From positions 124,001-188,000 of the forward strand of contig LVAO01000006.1 in the NCBI GenBank assembly GCA_001604065.1: a stretch of DNA of 64,000 bases. Direction: 5' to 3'. The first letter of the stretch is position 1. Every line of letters begins with the position of its first letter. A model generated the notes under the pieces. The model made no database searches. It saw nothing but the letters and a program-made list of their open reading frames with translations, and had not been told where the DNA came from. Below, piece by piece: positions 47,762-56,624 of this stretch. The DNA comes from Clostridiales bacterium Firm_09 (GTDB taxonomy: Bacteria; Bacillota; Clostridia; Christensenellales; DTU072). Made by a program: the position numbers and the translations under genes.

Positions 47762-48250
47762 TCATTCTACCACGATATGGACGACATCGCCTTCGGCCGT
47801 TGTCACTTCGACAAGATTGCCGATTACGCCGTTTGAAACAAGCTCAAGAATCTGTTTGAAGTCGATATTTTTCAAAAAATCATTCCCATTGATTTCCGGC
47901 ATCTTCGCGCCGCTATCCATCAGGATCTTGACCAGCGCCAACGGCACGTTGACGCGCACCTTGTCACCCTTGACGGTATCCACGACAATGCGCAGCAGCA
48001 TCTGATTGATATCTTTTTTTTCTCCCAGTATGATTCTGGGGGCATCGTGTTCCACACCGTAAACGTCGTTCAGTGTGACGTTGTAGAGGTCTGCCAGTTT
48101 CTTCAAAGTGATGGGATCGGGAAGCGTCGTATCGTTTTCCCATTTGCTGACGGCCTGCGCGCTGACGCCCAACTTGTCGCCGACGTCCTCCTGTGTCATA
48201 TTGCACTTTTTTCGGAAGCCTGCGAGTCTTTCGCCAAAGGTCATGCTCAT
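47762..48250 (-). CDS. XRE-family regulator with C-terminal SHOCT-like domain
   Basis: 162 residues. The N-terminal helix-turn-helix (about 4-60) includes NMTQEDVGDKLGVSAQAVSK and WENDTTLPDPITLKKLADLY. The C-terminal ~75 residues, from about 85 with KVRVNVPLALVKILMDSG to a final EGDVVHIVVE, resemble the small N-terminal domain of YvlB/DUF4097 proteins. The ATG at 48250 has AAGGAGA 10 bases upstream; an upstream in-frame start has no site. A 12-bp palindrome over the likely -10 region suggests autoregulation. Target genes unknown. Confidence 0.8.
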   Translation of the reverse strand: MSMTFGERLAGFRKKCNMTQEDVGDKLGVSAQAVSKWENDTTLPDPITLKKLADLYNVTLNDVYGVEHDAPRIILGEKKDINQMLLRIVVDTVKGDKVRVNVPLALVKILMDSGAKMPEINGNDFLKNIDFKQILELVSNGVIGNLVEVTTAEGDVVHIVVE

Positions 48251-48306
48251 AGTGTTAGAATCTCCTTTTTTTATGAGGCGCATCGCTGCGTTCTCTTTCT
48301 GCTTCT

Positions 48307-48318
48307 ATTGTATACAAT
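48307..48318. promoter_or_regulatory. 12-bp palindrome overlapping the XRE gene promoter
   Basis: ATTGTATACAAT is perfectly self-complementary. Its minus-strand TACAAT (48307-48312) can act as -10, with ATGGCA (48331-48336) at 18 bases as a moderate -35. XRE regulators commonly bind such short palindromes at their own promoter. Confidence 0.5.
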
Positions 48319-48344
48319 TTATCCGCCAGATGCCATACCCAAAA

Positions 48345-48476
48345 GGTTGAGTTGCGAACGTATCAAGCGGAATTCGCTCAACCGGCAAGCGGACATCCTG
48401 ATTTTTGTTTGTGTTATACGATGCAAAAGCCTGCAAAACAAAAATGCGCTTCCTGTATACGGAAACGCAAATTTTG
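48345..48476. other. Gene-free stretch with two hairpins upstream of the XRE gene
   Basis: Between the ribosomal terminator and the XRE promoter I find no gene. Two inverted repeats stand out: GGTTGAG-tt-GCGAA (48345-48358) with TTCGCTCAACC (48373-48383), and GCGCTTCC/GGAAACGC near 48446-48467 flanked by A-rich and T-rich bases like a weak terminator. A small RNA is possible but unsupported. Confidence 0.3.
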
Positions 48477-48555
48477 CTTTTGTTCTATCAGATACCGGTC
48501 TTGCTCGGATTGCATCACACAAAACCAAACAAGATTTGAGCCGTTTGAGTCCGAC

Positions 48556-48589
48556 AAAAAGGCGCCCCGGAAACCGAGACGCCGTTTTT
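48556..48589 (-). terminator. Terminator of the ribosomal superoperon
   Basis: On the minus strand GGCGTCTCGG and CCGGGGCGCC form a 10-bp stem with two G-U pairs and a TTT loop, then TTTTT. It lies 14 bases after rplQ. Confidence 0.88.
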
Positions 48590-48603
48590 CGTTGGCCGGA
48601 TAA

Positions 48604-49116
48604 TTACAGCAGCATCAATATTGCTTTGCTCGCGTCATCACCGCGGCGTGCTCCGGTGCGGAGGATACGAGTATAACCGCCGCGTTGTCCCAGTTCTTCT
48701 GCGCGTTTGTCGTATTTGGGCGCATATTCGCGGAAAATCTTCTCAATAAGAGGATGCGCGATATCCTTTGTGCGCTCCGCATAAGCGGCTTTTTTCTCTT
48801 TCTCGCCCTGGACTTCCTGAAGATCGGGCAGAAGCGCCATCATATGTCTGCGCGCAGCCAGCTTCTTGGGACCGTCGTTAACGAATTCGACGTTGATTTT
48901 CTCATCCTTCATATTGATCTTCTCTTTGGTTACCGTAACGGTATCCTTATACGTTCTCATTGCAAGGGTGATGATTTTCTCAACAACTCTGCGAACCTCT
49001 TTGGCACGCTCCACGGTTGTTTCGATTCTGCCGTTCCATAGCAATTGGGCGGCTTGACTGTATACAAGCTGAACTCTTTGGTCCGTTCTTTTACCTAATT
49101 TTCTTACGCTTGCCAT
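48604..49116 (-). CDS. rplQ: Ribosomal protein L17
   Basis: 170 residues; the N-terminal core RKLGKRTDQRVQLVYSQAAQ and the middle RVVEKIITLAMR are typical. Longer than the ~120-residue standard: an internal segment (about 60-140) expands the protein, mostly charged residues. GAG-rich ends and YTRILRTGARRGDDASKAILML close it normally. It is the last gene of the superoperon. Confidence 0.95.
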   Translation of the reverse strand: MASVRKLGKRTDQRVQLVYSQAAQLLWNGRIETTVERAKEVRRVVEKIITLAMRTYKDTVTVTKEKINMKDEKINVEFVNDGPKKLAARRHMMALLPDLQEVQGEKEKKAAYAERTKDIAHPLIEKIFREYAPKYDKRAEELGQRGGYTRILRTGARRGDDASKAILMLL

Positions 49117-49129
49117 TGTACTTTACTCC

Positions 49130-50080
49130 TTACTCGTCCTTATTGTTTAAGCTCAGACCGATGGCTTCCAGCTTCTTGATCACCTCATCCAGAGATTTTC
49201 TGCCGAGGTTTCTCACCTTGAGCATATCCTCTTCGGACCTCTTGACAAGGTCTTCTACGGTAAAGATGCTGGCTCTCTTAAGACAATTGAGAGGTCTTAC
49301 AGAAAGTTCAAGCTCTTCGATGCTCATGGACATCGCTTTGGTCTGTTTGTCGTCATCGCGGCTGACAAGGGTCTCAACGTTCTCCATATTCTCCACAAGG
49401 TTGATAAACAGTTTAAGGTGATCCTGCATGACCTTGGCGGCCAGCGCGATAACCTCTCTTGGAGAGGAGGCGGCATTGGTGCGCACATAAATGCGCAGTT
49501 TGTCGTAGTCAATAGACTGCTCGACGCGGGTGCTTTCTACGTTGTAGCTGACAAAGAGAACCGGTGAAAACAAAGAGTCAATCGGAATGTATCCGATAGG
49601 CGCTTTGGGATTCTTGTTGTCTTTGGCGCTGACATAGCCGCGGCCGACGCCGATGGTCAATTCCATATTGAGGCTGGCATCCTTATCCATTGTGCAAATC
49701 GTCACACCGGGATTGGTGATTTCGATATTGGAAGGGGTATTGATGTCGCCCGCCGAAACGACGCCCTCGCCGGATTTTACAAGGTTAACGGTAGCCGTTT
49801 CGAATTTCTCCGGATTGTGCACCCTGATAGCGACCTCTTTAAGGTTGAGAATAATGTCCGCCACGTCTTCACGGATGCCGGGAATGGTTGAAAACTCGTG
49901 GCTGACACCTTCAATCTTGACACCGATGATGGCAGCGCCGGGAAGAGCCGTGCAAAGGATGCGGCGAAGACAATTACCGATTGTAATGCCGTAACCTCTT
50001 TCCAAAGGCTCAACAATAAAGGTAGCCTCGGATTTGCTGGATTCTTCCACAGTGATTTTCGGTTTGTCGATACCCATCAT
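49130..50080 (-). CDS. rpoA: RNA polymerase alpha subunit
   Basis: 316 residues: N-terminal assembly domain (LERGYGITIGNCLRRILCTA at about 28-47) and a C-terminal domain with NCLKRASIFTVEDLVKRSEED and RNLGRKSLDEVIKKLEAIGL that contacts upstream DNA and activators. GGAGG lies 10 bases before the first of two ATGs at 50080. Confidence 0.98.
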   Translation of the reverse strand: MMGIDKPKITVEESSKSEATFIVEPLERGYGITIGNCLRRILCTALPGAAIIGVKIEGVSHEFSTIPGIREDVADIILNLKEVAIRVHNPEKFETATVNLVKSGEGVVSAGDINTPSNIEITNPGVTICTMDKDASLNMELTIGVGRGYVSAKDNKNPKAPIGYIPIDSLFSPVLFVSYNVESTRVEQSIDYDKLRIYVRTNAASSPREVIALAAKVMQDHLKLFINLVENMENVETLVSRDDDKQTKAMSMSIEELELSVRPLNCLKRASIFTVEDLVKRSEEDMLKVRNLGRKSLDEVIKKLEAIGLSLNNKDE

Positions 50081-50104
50081 ATTTGAAATCCTCCTTAAGA
50101 TCTG

Positions 50105-50728
50105 TTATTTGGAGTACAACTCAACAATCATGTGGTCTGCTATGGAGAGATCCACATCCGCGCGGGTCGGTAAAGATACAACCTGGCCGCTGAGGGTAAC
50201 GGGATCAAAGGTCAGCCATTTAGGAAGATTGGAAATCTTGGAATTTTTGAGTTCGACAAAGAAAGCTTTCTCTTTCTTGGAATCTTTGACTGCAACCACA
50301 TCTCCTGCCTTCAAAAGGTAAGAGGGTATATTGATAGTCTTGCCGTTTACCGTGATATGGCTATGGTTGACAAGCTGTCTTGCCTGCGCTCTGGATGTAC
50401 CGATACCCATACGGAACACGATATTGTCCAGTCTGCGTTCAATCAGCATCATCATGTTTTCACCCGTAGCGCCGCGCAGCTTCTCTGCCATCTGATAGTA
50501 ATGGTGGAATTGCTTTTCAACAAGTCCGTAAGCTCTCTTGGCTTTTTGCTTCTCACGGAGCTGTATGCTGTACGGAGAGGCTTTCTTGCGTCCTGCTCCG
50601 TGCTGTCCGGGGGGTGTGGGGCGCTTCTCCAAAGCGCAATTTTTAGAAAAGCATCTGTCTCCCTTAAGAAATAATTTTGTTCCTTCGCGTCTGCAAAGCT
50701 TGCAAACGGGTCCTGTATATCTTGCCAT
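50105..50728 (-). CDS. rpsD: Ribosomal protein S4, zinc-binding form
   Basis: 207 residues. Cys9, Cys12, Cys26 and Cys31 keep the zinc-knuckle (C+ form). The S4 RNA-binding domain reads RRLDNIVFRMGIGTSRAQAR onward. A primary 16S rRNA binder. Here rpsD lies inside the alpha operon, as in E. coli, where S4 represses translation through the leader before rpsM; a structured leader is present at that spot in this genome. Confidence 0.98.
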   Translation of the reverse strand: MARYTGPVCKLCRREGTKLFLKGDRCFSKNCALEKRPTPPGQHGAGRKKASPYSIQLREKQKAKRAYGLVEKQFHHYYQMAEKLRGATGENMMMLIERRLDNIVFRMGIGTSRAQARQLVNHSHITVNGKTINIPSYLLKAGDVVAVKDSKKEKAFFVELKNSKISNLPKWLTFDPVTLSGQVVSLPTRADVDLSIADHMIVELYSK

Positions 50729-50746
50729 TCTTGTTTTCCTCCTGAA

Positions 50747-51151
50747 TTACAGCCTTCTGCGCTTGGGCGGGCGGCAACCGTTATGAGGGATCGGAGATAC
50801 ATCCTGTATCTTGGTGACCTCAAAATCAACTACCTGCAAAGCCCGTATCGCGGACTCTCTGCCTTGGCCGGGTCCTTTGACATATACCTCTACCCTGCGC
50901 AAACCCATATCCTTTGCGGATTTTGCAGCGTCTTCGGCGACCATCTGTGCGGCATAAGGAGTTGCCTTGCGGCTGCCCTTAAGACCAATCTTTCCGGAGG
51001 ACGACCAGCTCAGAACATTGCCCTGCATATCGGTGAATGTAACAATGGTATTATTGAAAGAAGCATGAATATGCACCTGTCCTTTCTCGACATGTTTGAT
51101 ATCCTTTCTTCTCTTGATTGCTGTTTTTTTGATAGGTGCTGCTGCTGCCAT
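50747..51151 (-). CDS. rpsK: Ribosomal protein S11
   Basis: 134 residues with [20 protein letters not shown] and the conserved end [16 protein letters not shown] short Ala/Lys-rich N-terminus ([15 protein letters not shown]) replaces the usual start. Small-subunit platform protein. Confidence 0.98.
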   Translation of the reverse strand: MAAAAPIKKTAIKRRKDIKHVEKGQVHIHASFNNTIVTFTDMQGNVLSWSSSGKIGLKGSRKATPYAAQMVAEDAAKSAKDMGLRRVEVYVKGPGQGRESAIRALQVVDFEVTKIQDVSPIPHNGCRPPKRRRL

Positions 51152-51165
51152 ATTCGTCTACCTCC

Positions 51166-51543
51166 TTATTTCTCGGCTTTCTTGACGCGACCGACAGTAC
51201 GCTTGGGACCCTTGCGGGTACGTGCGTTCTGTTTGGTATTTTGTCCGCGAACCGGGAGGCCTTTACGGTGTCTGACGCCGCGGTAGCAACCGATTTCCAT
51301 AAGACGTTTGATATTGAGCATTACATCTCTCTTCAGATCCCCTTCTACACGAAGATGATTTTCGATGTAATCACGGATACTGACTATCTGCTCTTCTGTC
51401 AGATCCTTCACACGGGTATCGGGGTCTATCCCACAAGACGCAAGAATCTTGTTTGATGTTGCTCTGCCGATACCGTATATGTAGGTGAGCCCGATTTCTA
51501 CTCTTTTTTCACGGGGTAAATCCACACCAGATATACGAGCCAT
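51166..51543 (-). CDS. rpsM: Ribosomal protein S13
   Basis: 125 residues beginning [20 protein letters not shown] and ending in the basic tail [13 protein letters not shown]. Small-subunit head protein that touches the P-site tRNA. GGAGG precedes the ATG at 51543. It has its own promoter and a folded leader, unlike its neighbours. Confidence 0.98.
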   Translation of the reverse strand: MARISGVDLPREKRVEIGLTYIYGIGRATSNKILASCGIDPDTRVKDLTEEQIVSIRDYIENHLRVEGDLKRDVMLNIKRLMEIGCYRGVRHRKGLPVRGQNTKQNARTRKGPKRTVGRVKKAEK

Positions 51544-51586
51544 TTAATAACCTCCAATAGATTTATGAATAAAGTGTATATATCCT

Positions 51587-51633
51587 TTCTCCAAGTGAAC
51601 CGCAGTGGAGCTTGGTTCAGCCGCGCTGGAGAA
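51587..51633 (-). promoter_or_regulatory. Structured 5' leader before rpsM, candidate ribosomal-protein autoregulation site
   Basis: A nested hairpin: TTCTCCA/TGGAGAA (51587-51593 with 51627-51633) outside and TGAACC/GGTTCA (51596-51601 with 51614-51619) inside, with a 12-base apical loop. It lies between the internal promoter and the rpsM ribosome site. In E. coli the equivalent place holds the S4-binding alpha leader. Whether S4 binds here is inference. Confidence 0.5.
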
Positions 51634-51652
51634 TTTTTGCCTGAACTGTGTA

Positions 51653-51682
51653 ATTATATCACAGATTGTCTTTCTCATGCAA
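51653..51682 (-). promoter_or_regulatory. Internal promoter for rpsM-rpsK-rpsD-rpoA-rplQ
   Basis: TGATATAAT is a full extended -10 element (TATAAT at 51653-51658). TTGCAT (51677-51682) lies 18 bases upstream as a weak -35. A start near 51646 gives a leader of about 100 bases that contains the folded element. Confidence 0.6.
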
Positions 51683-51710
51683 ACAAAATACATCGTTTGC
51701 AAAGAAAGAC
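51668..51710 (-). repeat. Long imperfect inverted repeat between rpmJ and the internal promoter
   Basis: GTCTTTC (51668-51674) and TGCAAAC (51678-51684) pair with GTTTGCA (51695-51701) and GAAAGAC (51704-51710), giving a 14-bp stem with a small internal loop. It lacks a T-run, so it may be a 3'-end stabiliser or processing site for the upstream transcript. Confidence 0.5.
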
Positions 51711-51726
51711 AGGTATAAATGGCGGA

Positions 51727-51843
51727 TTAGCCCTGAGTCTGCTTATGGCTGGGGTTCTTTGCGCAGATTACCATTACCTTGCCGTGTCTTTTGATGATTT
51801 TACATTTGTCGCACATGGGCTTCACCGACGGTCTGACTTTCAT
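51727..51843 (-). CDS. rpmJ: Ribosomal protein L36
   Basis: 38 residues, [20 protein letters not shown] at the start and ending [10 protein letters not shown]. Cys11, Cys14, Cys27 and His33 form the zinc ribbon of the C+ type. It starts at 51843 with an AGGAGG-like site and lies between infA and rpsM, its standard place. A 183-base gap follows before rpsM. Confidence 0.97.
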   Translation of the reverse strand: MKVRPSVKPMCDKCKIIKRHGKVMVICAKNPSHKQTQG

Positions 51844-51855
51844 TGTTCTATCCTC

Positions 51856-52077
51856 CTAGTTTTTGTTGCGGTATATAATTCTGCCTTTGTTGAGATCATA
51901 GGGGCTGATTGCAACCTTTACACTGTCGCCTTCACATACCTTGACATAATGCATACGCATTTTGCCAGCCAGGTAGGCAAGGATTTCGTGACCATTCGTC
52001 AGCTTCACCCGGAACGTTGTACCGGGAAGCACCTCGGTTACGGTACCTTCAACCTCAATAATATCGTCTTTCGACAT
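51856..52077 (-). CDS. infA: Translation initiation factor IF-1
   Basis: 73-residue OB-fold: [19 protein letters not shown], then [18 protein letters not shown] and a final [10 protein letters not shown]. Blocks the A site during initiation. Standard place between the KOW gene and rpmJ. Confidence 0.97.
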   Translation of the reverse strand: MSKDDIIEVEGTVTEVLPGTTFRVKLTNGHEILAYLAGKMRMHYVKVCEGDSVKVAISPYDLNKGRIIYRNKN

Positions 52078-52112
52078 AAATACAATTACCTCTCCAGATT
52101 TATTTGTCTTGC

Positions 52113-52379
52113 TTAAGCGTTGAAGCTGCGAAGCGCGCTTCTTATCTCAGCATCAAAGATTTTTGTTCCTTCCGCAAGCTTCTGTGCAATCTTGGGCAAC
52201 GAATCGCCTTCTGTTTTCACATGCTTGATCTGCTTGAGTTTGGGCTTGTCGATGCGGCGCAATTCTCCGTCTGCAATTCTGATATACTTGTCATTGACAA
52301 TCTCGACAACAACAAAGAACCTGCCCTTGTCGCGCCCTGCCACCGAATATACAATTGTTCCTAATTCTATCGACTGCAT
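52113..52379 (-). CDS. KOW-domain RNA-binding protein (L14e-like)
   Basis: 88 residues. The N-terminal ~35 form a KOW/SH3-like barrel ([20 protein letters not shown], then [13 protein letters not shown]). A basic linker follows. This small protein is found between map and infA in many Clostridia; its role is unproven but probably ribosome-linked. The ATG at 52379 lies 2 bases after the map stop and has no clear ribosome site, so it probably depends on translation of map. Confidence 0.85.
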   Translation of the reverse strand: MQSIELGTIVYSVAGRDKGRFFVVVEIVNDKYIRIADGELRRIDKPKLKQIKHVKTEGDSLPKIAQKLAEGTKIFDAEIRSALRSFNA

Positions 52380-52381
52380 AA

Positions 52382-53125
52382 TTACAATGTCAGAATTTCG
52401 ACGCCGTCCTCTTTTATGACGACAGTATTTTCGTAATGCGCCGACGGACTCCCGTCCTGCGTTACGACGGTCCAACCGTCTTCCAGCTGTCTGACGTGCC
52501 TGCTGCCCATATTTATCATAGGCTCGATGGCGATAGTCATATTGCGGGCAAGACGTATGCCCCTGCCTTCCACTCCGTAATTGGGTACGCTCGGATCTTC
52601 GTGCATGGATGTGCCGATGCCATGTCCGACAAGCTCCCTGACGACAGAAAACCCGTTTTTTTCTACAAAGCTCTGTATGGCATGCCCCAGGTCGCCCAAA
52701 CGCACACCCTCTTTGAGAATGGATATCCCGGCAAAAAAAGCTTCTTTGCAGACATCCATCAAACGTTTTTTCTCCGGATCGATTTTTCCGATTGCAAAGG
52801 TTCTTGCTGCATCGCTGTGGAATCCGTTGTACATTGCTCCTGCATCAATTTTAAGAAGCATGCCTTCTTCCAGCACACGATGTCCGGGGATACCATGGAC
52901 AATTTCTGAGTCGATCGATGTGCAAAGCGTCCCAGGAAATCCACCGTATCCGAGAAACGAAGGACTTGCATTGCATTTCTTGATATAGTCATAGGCGATT
53001 GCGTCCAACCTGCGGGTTGTTATTCCCGGTTTGGCGTTTTCTCCTACAAGCTCAAGCACATCGCGCACTATCGCCCCCGCCCGGCGCATCTGGCCGAGTT
53101 CCGTTTCGCTCTTAATTGATATCAT
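52382..53125 (-). CDS. map: Methionine aminopeptidase, type I
   Basis: 247 residues. Removes the first Met from new proteins. The two-metal site is carried by IDAGAMYNGFHSDAARTF (two Asp), GHGIGTSMHEDPSVPNYG (His) and the late Glu residues in IAIEPMI and VVTQDGSPSAHYENTV. The start overlaps the adk end by 14 bases; AAGGA precedes it. Confidence 0.96.
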   Translation of the reverse strand: MISIKSETELGQMRRAGAIVRDVLELVGENAKPGITTRRLDAIAYDYIKKCNASPSFLGYGGFPGTLCTSIDSEIVHGIPGHRVLEEGMLLKIDAGAMYNGFHSDAARTFAIGKIDPEKKRLMDVCKEAFFAGISILKEGVRLGDLGHAIQSFVEKNGFSVVRELVGHGIGTSMHEDPSVPNYGVEGRGIRLARNMTIAIEPMINMGSRHVRQLEDGWTVVTQDGSPSAHYENTVVIKEDGVEILTL

Positions 53126-53735
53126 CCAGTATCCTTTTTACATCTTCAAACACATCTGAAATCGATCTGTCTCCATTGAGGGTGACCAGAATGCCTTTCC
53201 CTTCGTAGAAGTCAATAATGGGTCCGATGGTTTTCGCATAGACATCCAGACGGTTTTTAATGGTTTCGGGTTTGTCATCGTCACGGATATACAGTTTTCC
53301 GCCGCATTTTTCGCAGGTATCCTTATCGTAAGTCGAGGTATGGTAGCAGGCGCCGCAGGCGCAGCTTCTTCTTCCCGCCAGCCTCTTCATGACGATTTCG
53401 GGAGTCGACTGTATATTCAATACAACATCGATGTTCGCCAGCTTATCCAGCGCCTCCGCCTGCGCAAGCGTGCGGGGAAACCCGTCCAGCATGAATCCCT
53501 TTTGGCAATCCGGCTCTTTGAGTCTGGATTCCACAATCCTGACAACAACATCGTCCGGCACCAGCTGTCCTTTATCCATGAAGGATTTTGCATACAGACC
53601 GATTTCGGTGCCTTGGGCAATATTGCTGCGGAAGGCATCCCCTGTCGAGATATGCTTGATGCCATACCTCTCCGTTATTTTATTGGCTTGTGAGCCTTTG
53701 CCCGCGCCCGGCGCGCCGAGTAATATGATATTCAT
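53112..53735 (-). CDS. adk: Adenylate kinase with zinc-binding LID
   Basis: 207 residues with P-loop GAPGAGKGSQA, the AMP site around DGFPRTLAQAEAL, and a LID holding Cys residues in SCACGACYHTS and CEKCGGKLY, the zinc type found in Gram-positives. Its ATG shares a base with the secY stop (TAATG). Confidence 0.97.
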   Translation of the reverse strand: MNIILLGAPGAGKGSQANKITERYGIKHISTGDAFRSNIAQGTEIGLYAKSFMDKGQLVPDDVVVRIVESRLKEPDCQKGFMLDGFPRTLAQAEALDKLANIDVVLNIQSTPEIVMKRLAGRRSCACGACYHTSTYDKDTCEKCGGKLYIRDDDKPETIKNRLDVYAKTIGPIIDFYEGKGILVTLNGDRSISDVFEDVKRILDDIN

Positions 53736-55063
53736 TATTTCAAGAATCCTTTATTGTTCTTGACAAGAAGCTGAGATTCGAGCTGCTTCTGGAATTCCAA
53801 TGCCACGGATACGACAATCAGCAGTCCGGTCGCAGAAAACGCGGTATTGAAGCCGAGTGTCGCAAAACCCTTTACCTGCTGCAAAACAAGTGTCGGCACC
53901 AATGCAATGAATCCGAGGAAGAGTGCTCCGAACAGTGTCAGCCTGTTGTTGATGCGACGCAGATGGTCGCTTGTGGATCTGCCGGGTCGGATGCCCGGGA
54001 TGAATCCACCGTTCTGCTGAAGCATGCGCGCGACATCATCGGGATTAAATTGAATCTGTGAATAGAAGTACGAAAAGAAGATAATCAGTATAAACATGAA
54101 TACCGAGTACAGGTTTCCGTTGGTGCCAAACCATTCTGTCCAAAACAATCCGAATTTTGAATCCGCCGCTCCGACAAACTGTATAATCATCTGCGGGAAC
54201 ATAATCAACGAACTCGCAAAGATGATGGGCATGACGCCGCTTGCGTTGACTTTTATCGGTATGTGCGTGCTTTGTCCGCCGTACATTTTGTTGCCCTTGA
54301 TTTGCTTGGCATACTGTACGGTAATCTTGCGGTCTGCCATATCAAAGAAGATGATAACAGCAAACAGCAATACCACAAGCAACAGAAATGCAGCAAGATA
54401 CCAGATTCCGGTATAATCCGGGGTTGTGGCAGTCACCTGAGCCGGAATCGTCACAAAAGCCGCTCTTGTGATGCTGCTGCCCAGCGTCGAAAGAATACCC
54501 ACAAAGATAATCAGCGAGGTGCCATTGCCGATGCCGTACTCGGTGATACGCTCTCCCAGCCACATGACCAGAGAAGAACCGCCGGTAAGAATCAATATGA
54601 TGAAAATCATTGTAAACACTTCACTGACATCGCTGTCCCCGAAAATCGGAACGATATAGGTCTTCCAGGCAAAGACAATACCGATGGCCTGAATGATAGC
54701 GAGAAGCACTGCAACGTATCTTGTATACTGCGTAATTTTCTTTCTGCCCTCTTCGCCCTCTTTGTTCAGCTTTTCGAGCTTGGGGATAATCAGAGTCAGA
54801 AGCTGCATGATGATGAATGAGTTGATGAACGGAACTATACCCAACGCAAACAAAGTACCGTTTTGGAAAGCGTTACCGGTAATGGTAGAGAGCATCTGCA
54901 AAAAGTCGTTGTTTGCAACAGTCGTCTTCACCATTGTCTCTACATCCAGACCGGGAATCGGCACAAAGCACCCTATCCTGTAGATCAGGATAAGGAGCAA
55001 AGTGAACAGTATTTTCTTCCTTATATCGGGAGATTGAAAAGCATTTTTGATAGTTTGTAACAT
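53735..55063 (-). CDS. secY: Protein translocase subunit SecY
   Basis: 442 residues with ten membrane helices, the central pore of the Sec channel. YRIGCFVPIPGLD near the start, GGQSTHIPIKVNASGVMPIIFASS and the late NGGFIPGIRPGRST are family marks. Starts at 55063 with a one-base TGATG overlap with the rplO stop. All exported lipoproteins in this window should pass through it. Confidence 0.97.
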   Translation of the reverse strand: MLQTIKNAFQSPDIRKKILFTLLLILIYRIGCFVPIPGLDVETMVKTTVANNDFLQMLSTITGNAFQNGTLFALGIVPFINSFIIMQLLTLIIPKLEKLNKEGEEGRKKITQYTRYVAVLLAIIQAIGIVFAWKTYIVPIFGDSDVSEVFTMIFIILILTGGSSLVMWLGERITEYGIGNGTSLIIFVGILSTLGSSITRAAFVTIPAQVTATTPDYTGIWYLAAFLLLVVLLFAVIIFFDMADRKITVQYAKQIKGNKMYGGQSTHIPIKVNASGVMPIIFASSLIMFPQMIIQFVGAADSKFGLFWTEWFGTNGNLYSVFMFILIIFFSYFYSQIQFNPDDVARMLQQNGGFIPGIRPGRSTSDHLRRINNRLTLFGALFLGFIALVPTLVLQQVKGFATLGFNTAFSATGLLIVVSVALEFQKQLESQLLVKNNKGFLK

Positions 55064-55506
55064 CAAATTACCTCAACTTTGCCGCCTGCTTTCTCGATTT
55101 TTTCGACAGCCGACTTGGAGAATTTATTTGCCTTTACGGTAATGCTCTTGGTCAGTTCGCCGTCGCCGAGAATTTTGACGCCATTGGAGCCGAGACCGGT
55201 TACATAACCATTTTCAGAGAGAAAATCGGGAGTGATCACCGCGCCGCTGTCAAATATATCCAGCGCGCCCACATTGATGACGGTATAATCCTTTTTGAAC
55301 GGGCTTTTGAAGCCTCTCTTGGGTATTCTGCGGGTAATAGGCATCTGACCGCCTTCAAATCCGGGGCGGACGCCTCCGCCACTACGGGCTGTCTGACCCT
55401 TGCCGCCTCTGCCGCTTTGTTTGCCGAGTCCGGAGCCCAGACCTCTGCCCACTCTTCTGGGTTTGGTCACGGCACCTTCGGCGGGAGCTAATGTATGCAG
55501 TTTCAT
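55063..55506 (-). CDS. rplO: Ribosomal protein L15
   Basis: 147 residues: [20 protein letters not shown], then the Gly-rich [19 protein letters not shown] and [23 protein letters not shown] lies before the ATG at 55506. Large-subunit protein. Confidence 0.97.
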   Translation of the reverse strand: MKLHTLAPAEGAVTKPRRVGRGLGSGLGKQSGRGGKGQTARSGGGVRPGFEGGQMPITRRIPKRGFKSPFKKDYTVINVGALDIFDSGAVITPDFLSENGYVTGLGSNGVKILGDGELTKSITVKANKFSKSAVEKIEKAGGKVEVI

Positions 55507-55517
55507 GTGATTACCTC

Positions 55518-55700
55518 CTAGTCCGCAATCTGTTCTACTTTGACGAGATGGGAGACCTTGTTGATCATTCCCTTTATCTCTTTGCAATCCTCTTTGACGA
55601 CAGATGTTCCGGTTTTGCCCAGACCCAGCGCCACAAGATTGGCTTGTTGGTTTGCGATGCGGTGGTTGGGGCTTTTGATCAGCGTAATCTTTAATTTCAT
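55518..55700 (-). CDS. rpmD: Ribosomal protein L30
   Basis: 60 residues: [20 protein letters not shown], then [10 protein letters not shown] and [13 protein letters not shown], the bacterial L30 pattern. Confidence 0.96.
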   Translation of the reverse strand: MKLKITLIKSPNHRIANQQANLVALGLGKTGTSVVKEDCKEIKGMINKVSHLVKVEQIAD

Positions 55701-55710
55701 AACGCCCTCC

Positions 55711-56229
55711 TCAGCCCTGAATTTCTTCTACGGTTTTGCCGCGCATGGCTGCAACCTGTTCGGCGGTGCGCAGGCTCTTGAGACCGGCAATCGTCGCTTT
55801 GACGCAGTTGATCGGGTTGGTCGTACCAATTGCCTTGGTACGGATATCCGGTATGCCGCTCACTTCAAGCACAGAACGGACGGCGCCTCCAGCAATGACA
55901 CCGGTACCGGGAAGACCCGGAAGCATGATGACTTTGCCTCTGCCGAAAAGACCGACTGTCGCATGAGGGATTGTATTGCCCTTGATTGCAACGGTGAACA
56001 TCGCTTTTGTTGCGGCTTTTGTAGCCTTATCGATTGCCTCCGGAACTTCGGCAGCCTTGCCCATGCCGGCCCCTAACTTTCCCTTGCCGTCGCCGACGAC
56101 GACCAGCGCAGAAAATCTCATGTTGCGGCCGCCCTTAACGGTTTTGGCTACGCGGTTGACGGAAACGGTCTTTTTGATCAGATCGTCCTTGGGTTCTCTG
56201 GAAAATTTTTCTCTCTCATTCCTTGCCAT
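55711..56229 (-). CDS. rpsE: Ribosomal protein S5
   Basis: 172 residues. Double-stranded-RNA-type N-terminal domain with [20 protein letters not shown] and [20 protein letters not shown], then [20 protein letters not shown]. Small-subunit protein important for decoding accuracy. Confidence 0.97.
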   Translation of the reverse strand: MARNEREKFSREPKDDLIKKTVSVNRVAKTVKGGRNMRFSALVVVGDGKGKLGAGMGKAAEVPEAIDKATKAATKAMFTVAIKGNTIPHATVGLFGRGKVIMLPGLPGTGVIAGGAVRSVLEVSGIPDIRTKAIGTTNPINCVKATIAGLKSLRTAEQVAAMRGKTVEEIQG

Positions 56230-56239
56230 TTTTCATCTC

Positions 56240-56608
56240 CTAAAACTCGAGTCCCGCTTTGCGTGCGCCGTCCGCGACAGCCTTTACGCGGCCGGTATAA
56301 AGGTATCCGCCGCGGTCAAACACGACGTTCTTGATTCCTTTGGCGAGAGCCTTCTCTGCAATCGCGGCGCCGACAATTTCGGCGGCCTCAGATTTGGTCT
56401 TGCCGGCGACCTTCGCCGCAATCTCTTTTTCTACGGTGCTGGCAGCGACCAGTGTGTGGCCCGCTGCATCGTCGATAATCTGTGCATAAATGTGCGAAAG
56501 CGATCTGTAAACATTCAGACGGGGCACTTCGGGAGTACCGGAAATCTTGTTTCTTAAACGCTCATGTCTCTTGCTTCTGACGGCATTTTTGTTGATTTTC
56601 GTAATCAT
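56240..56608 (-). CDS. rplR: Ribosomal protein L18
   Basis: 122 residues: [20 protein letters not shown] and [20 protein letters not shown], ending [20 protein letters not shown]. Binds 5S rRNA with L5. Confidence 0.97.
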   Translation of the reverse strand: MITKINKNAVRSKRHERLRNKISGTPEVPRLNVYRSLSHIYAQIIDDAAGHTLVAASTVEKEIAAKVAGKTKSEAAEIVGAAIAEKALAKGIKNVVFDRGGYLYTGRVKAVADGARKAGLEF

Positions 56609-56624
56609 ATATCAGATGCCTCCT

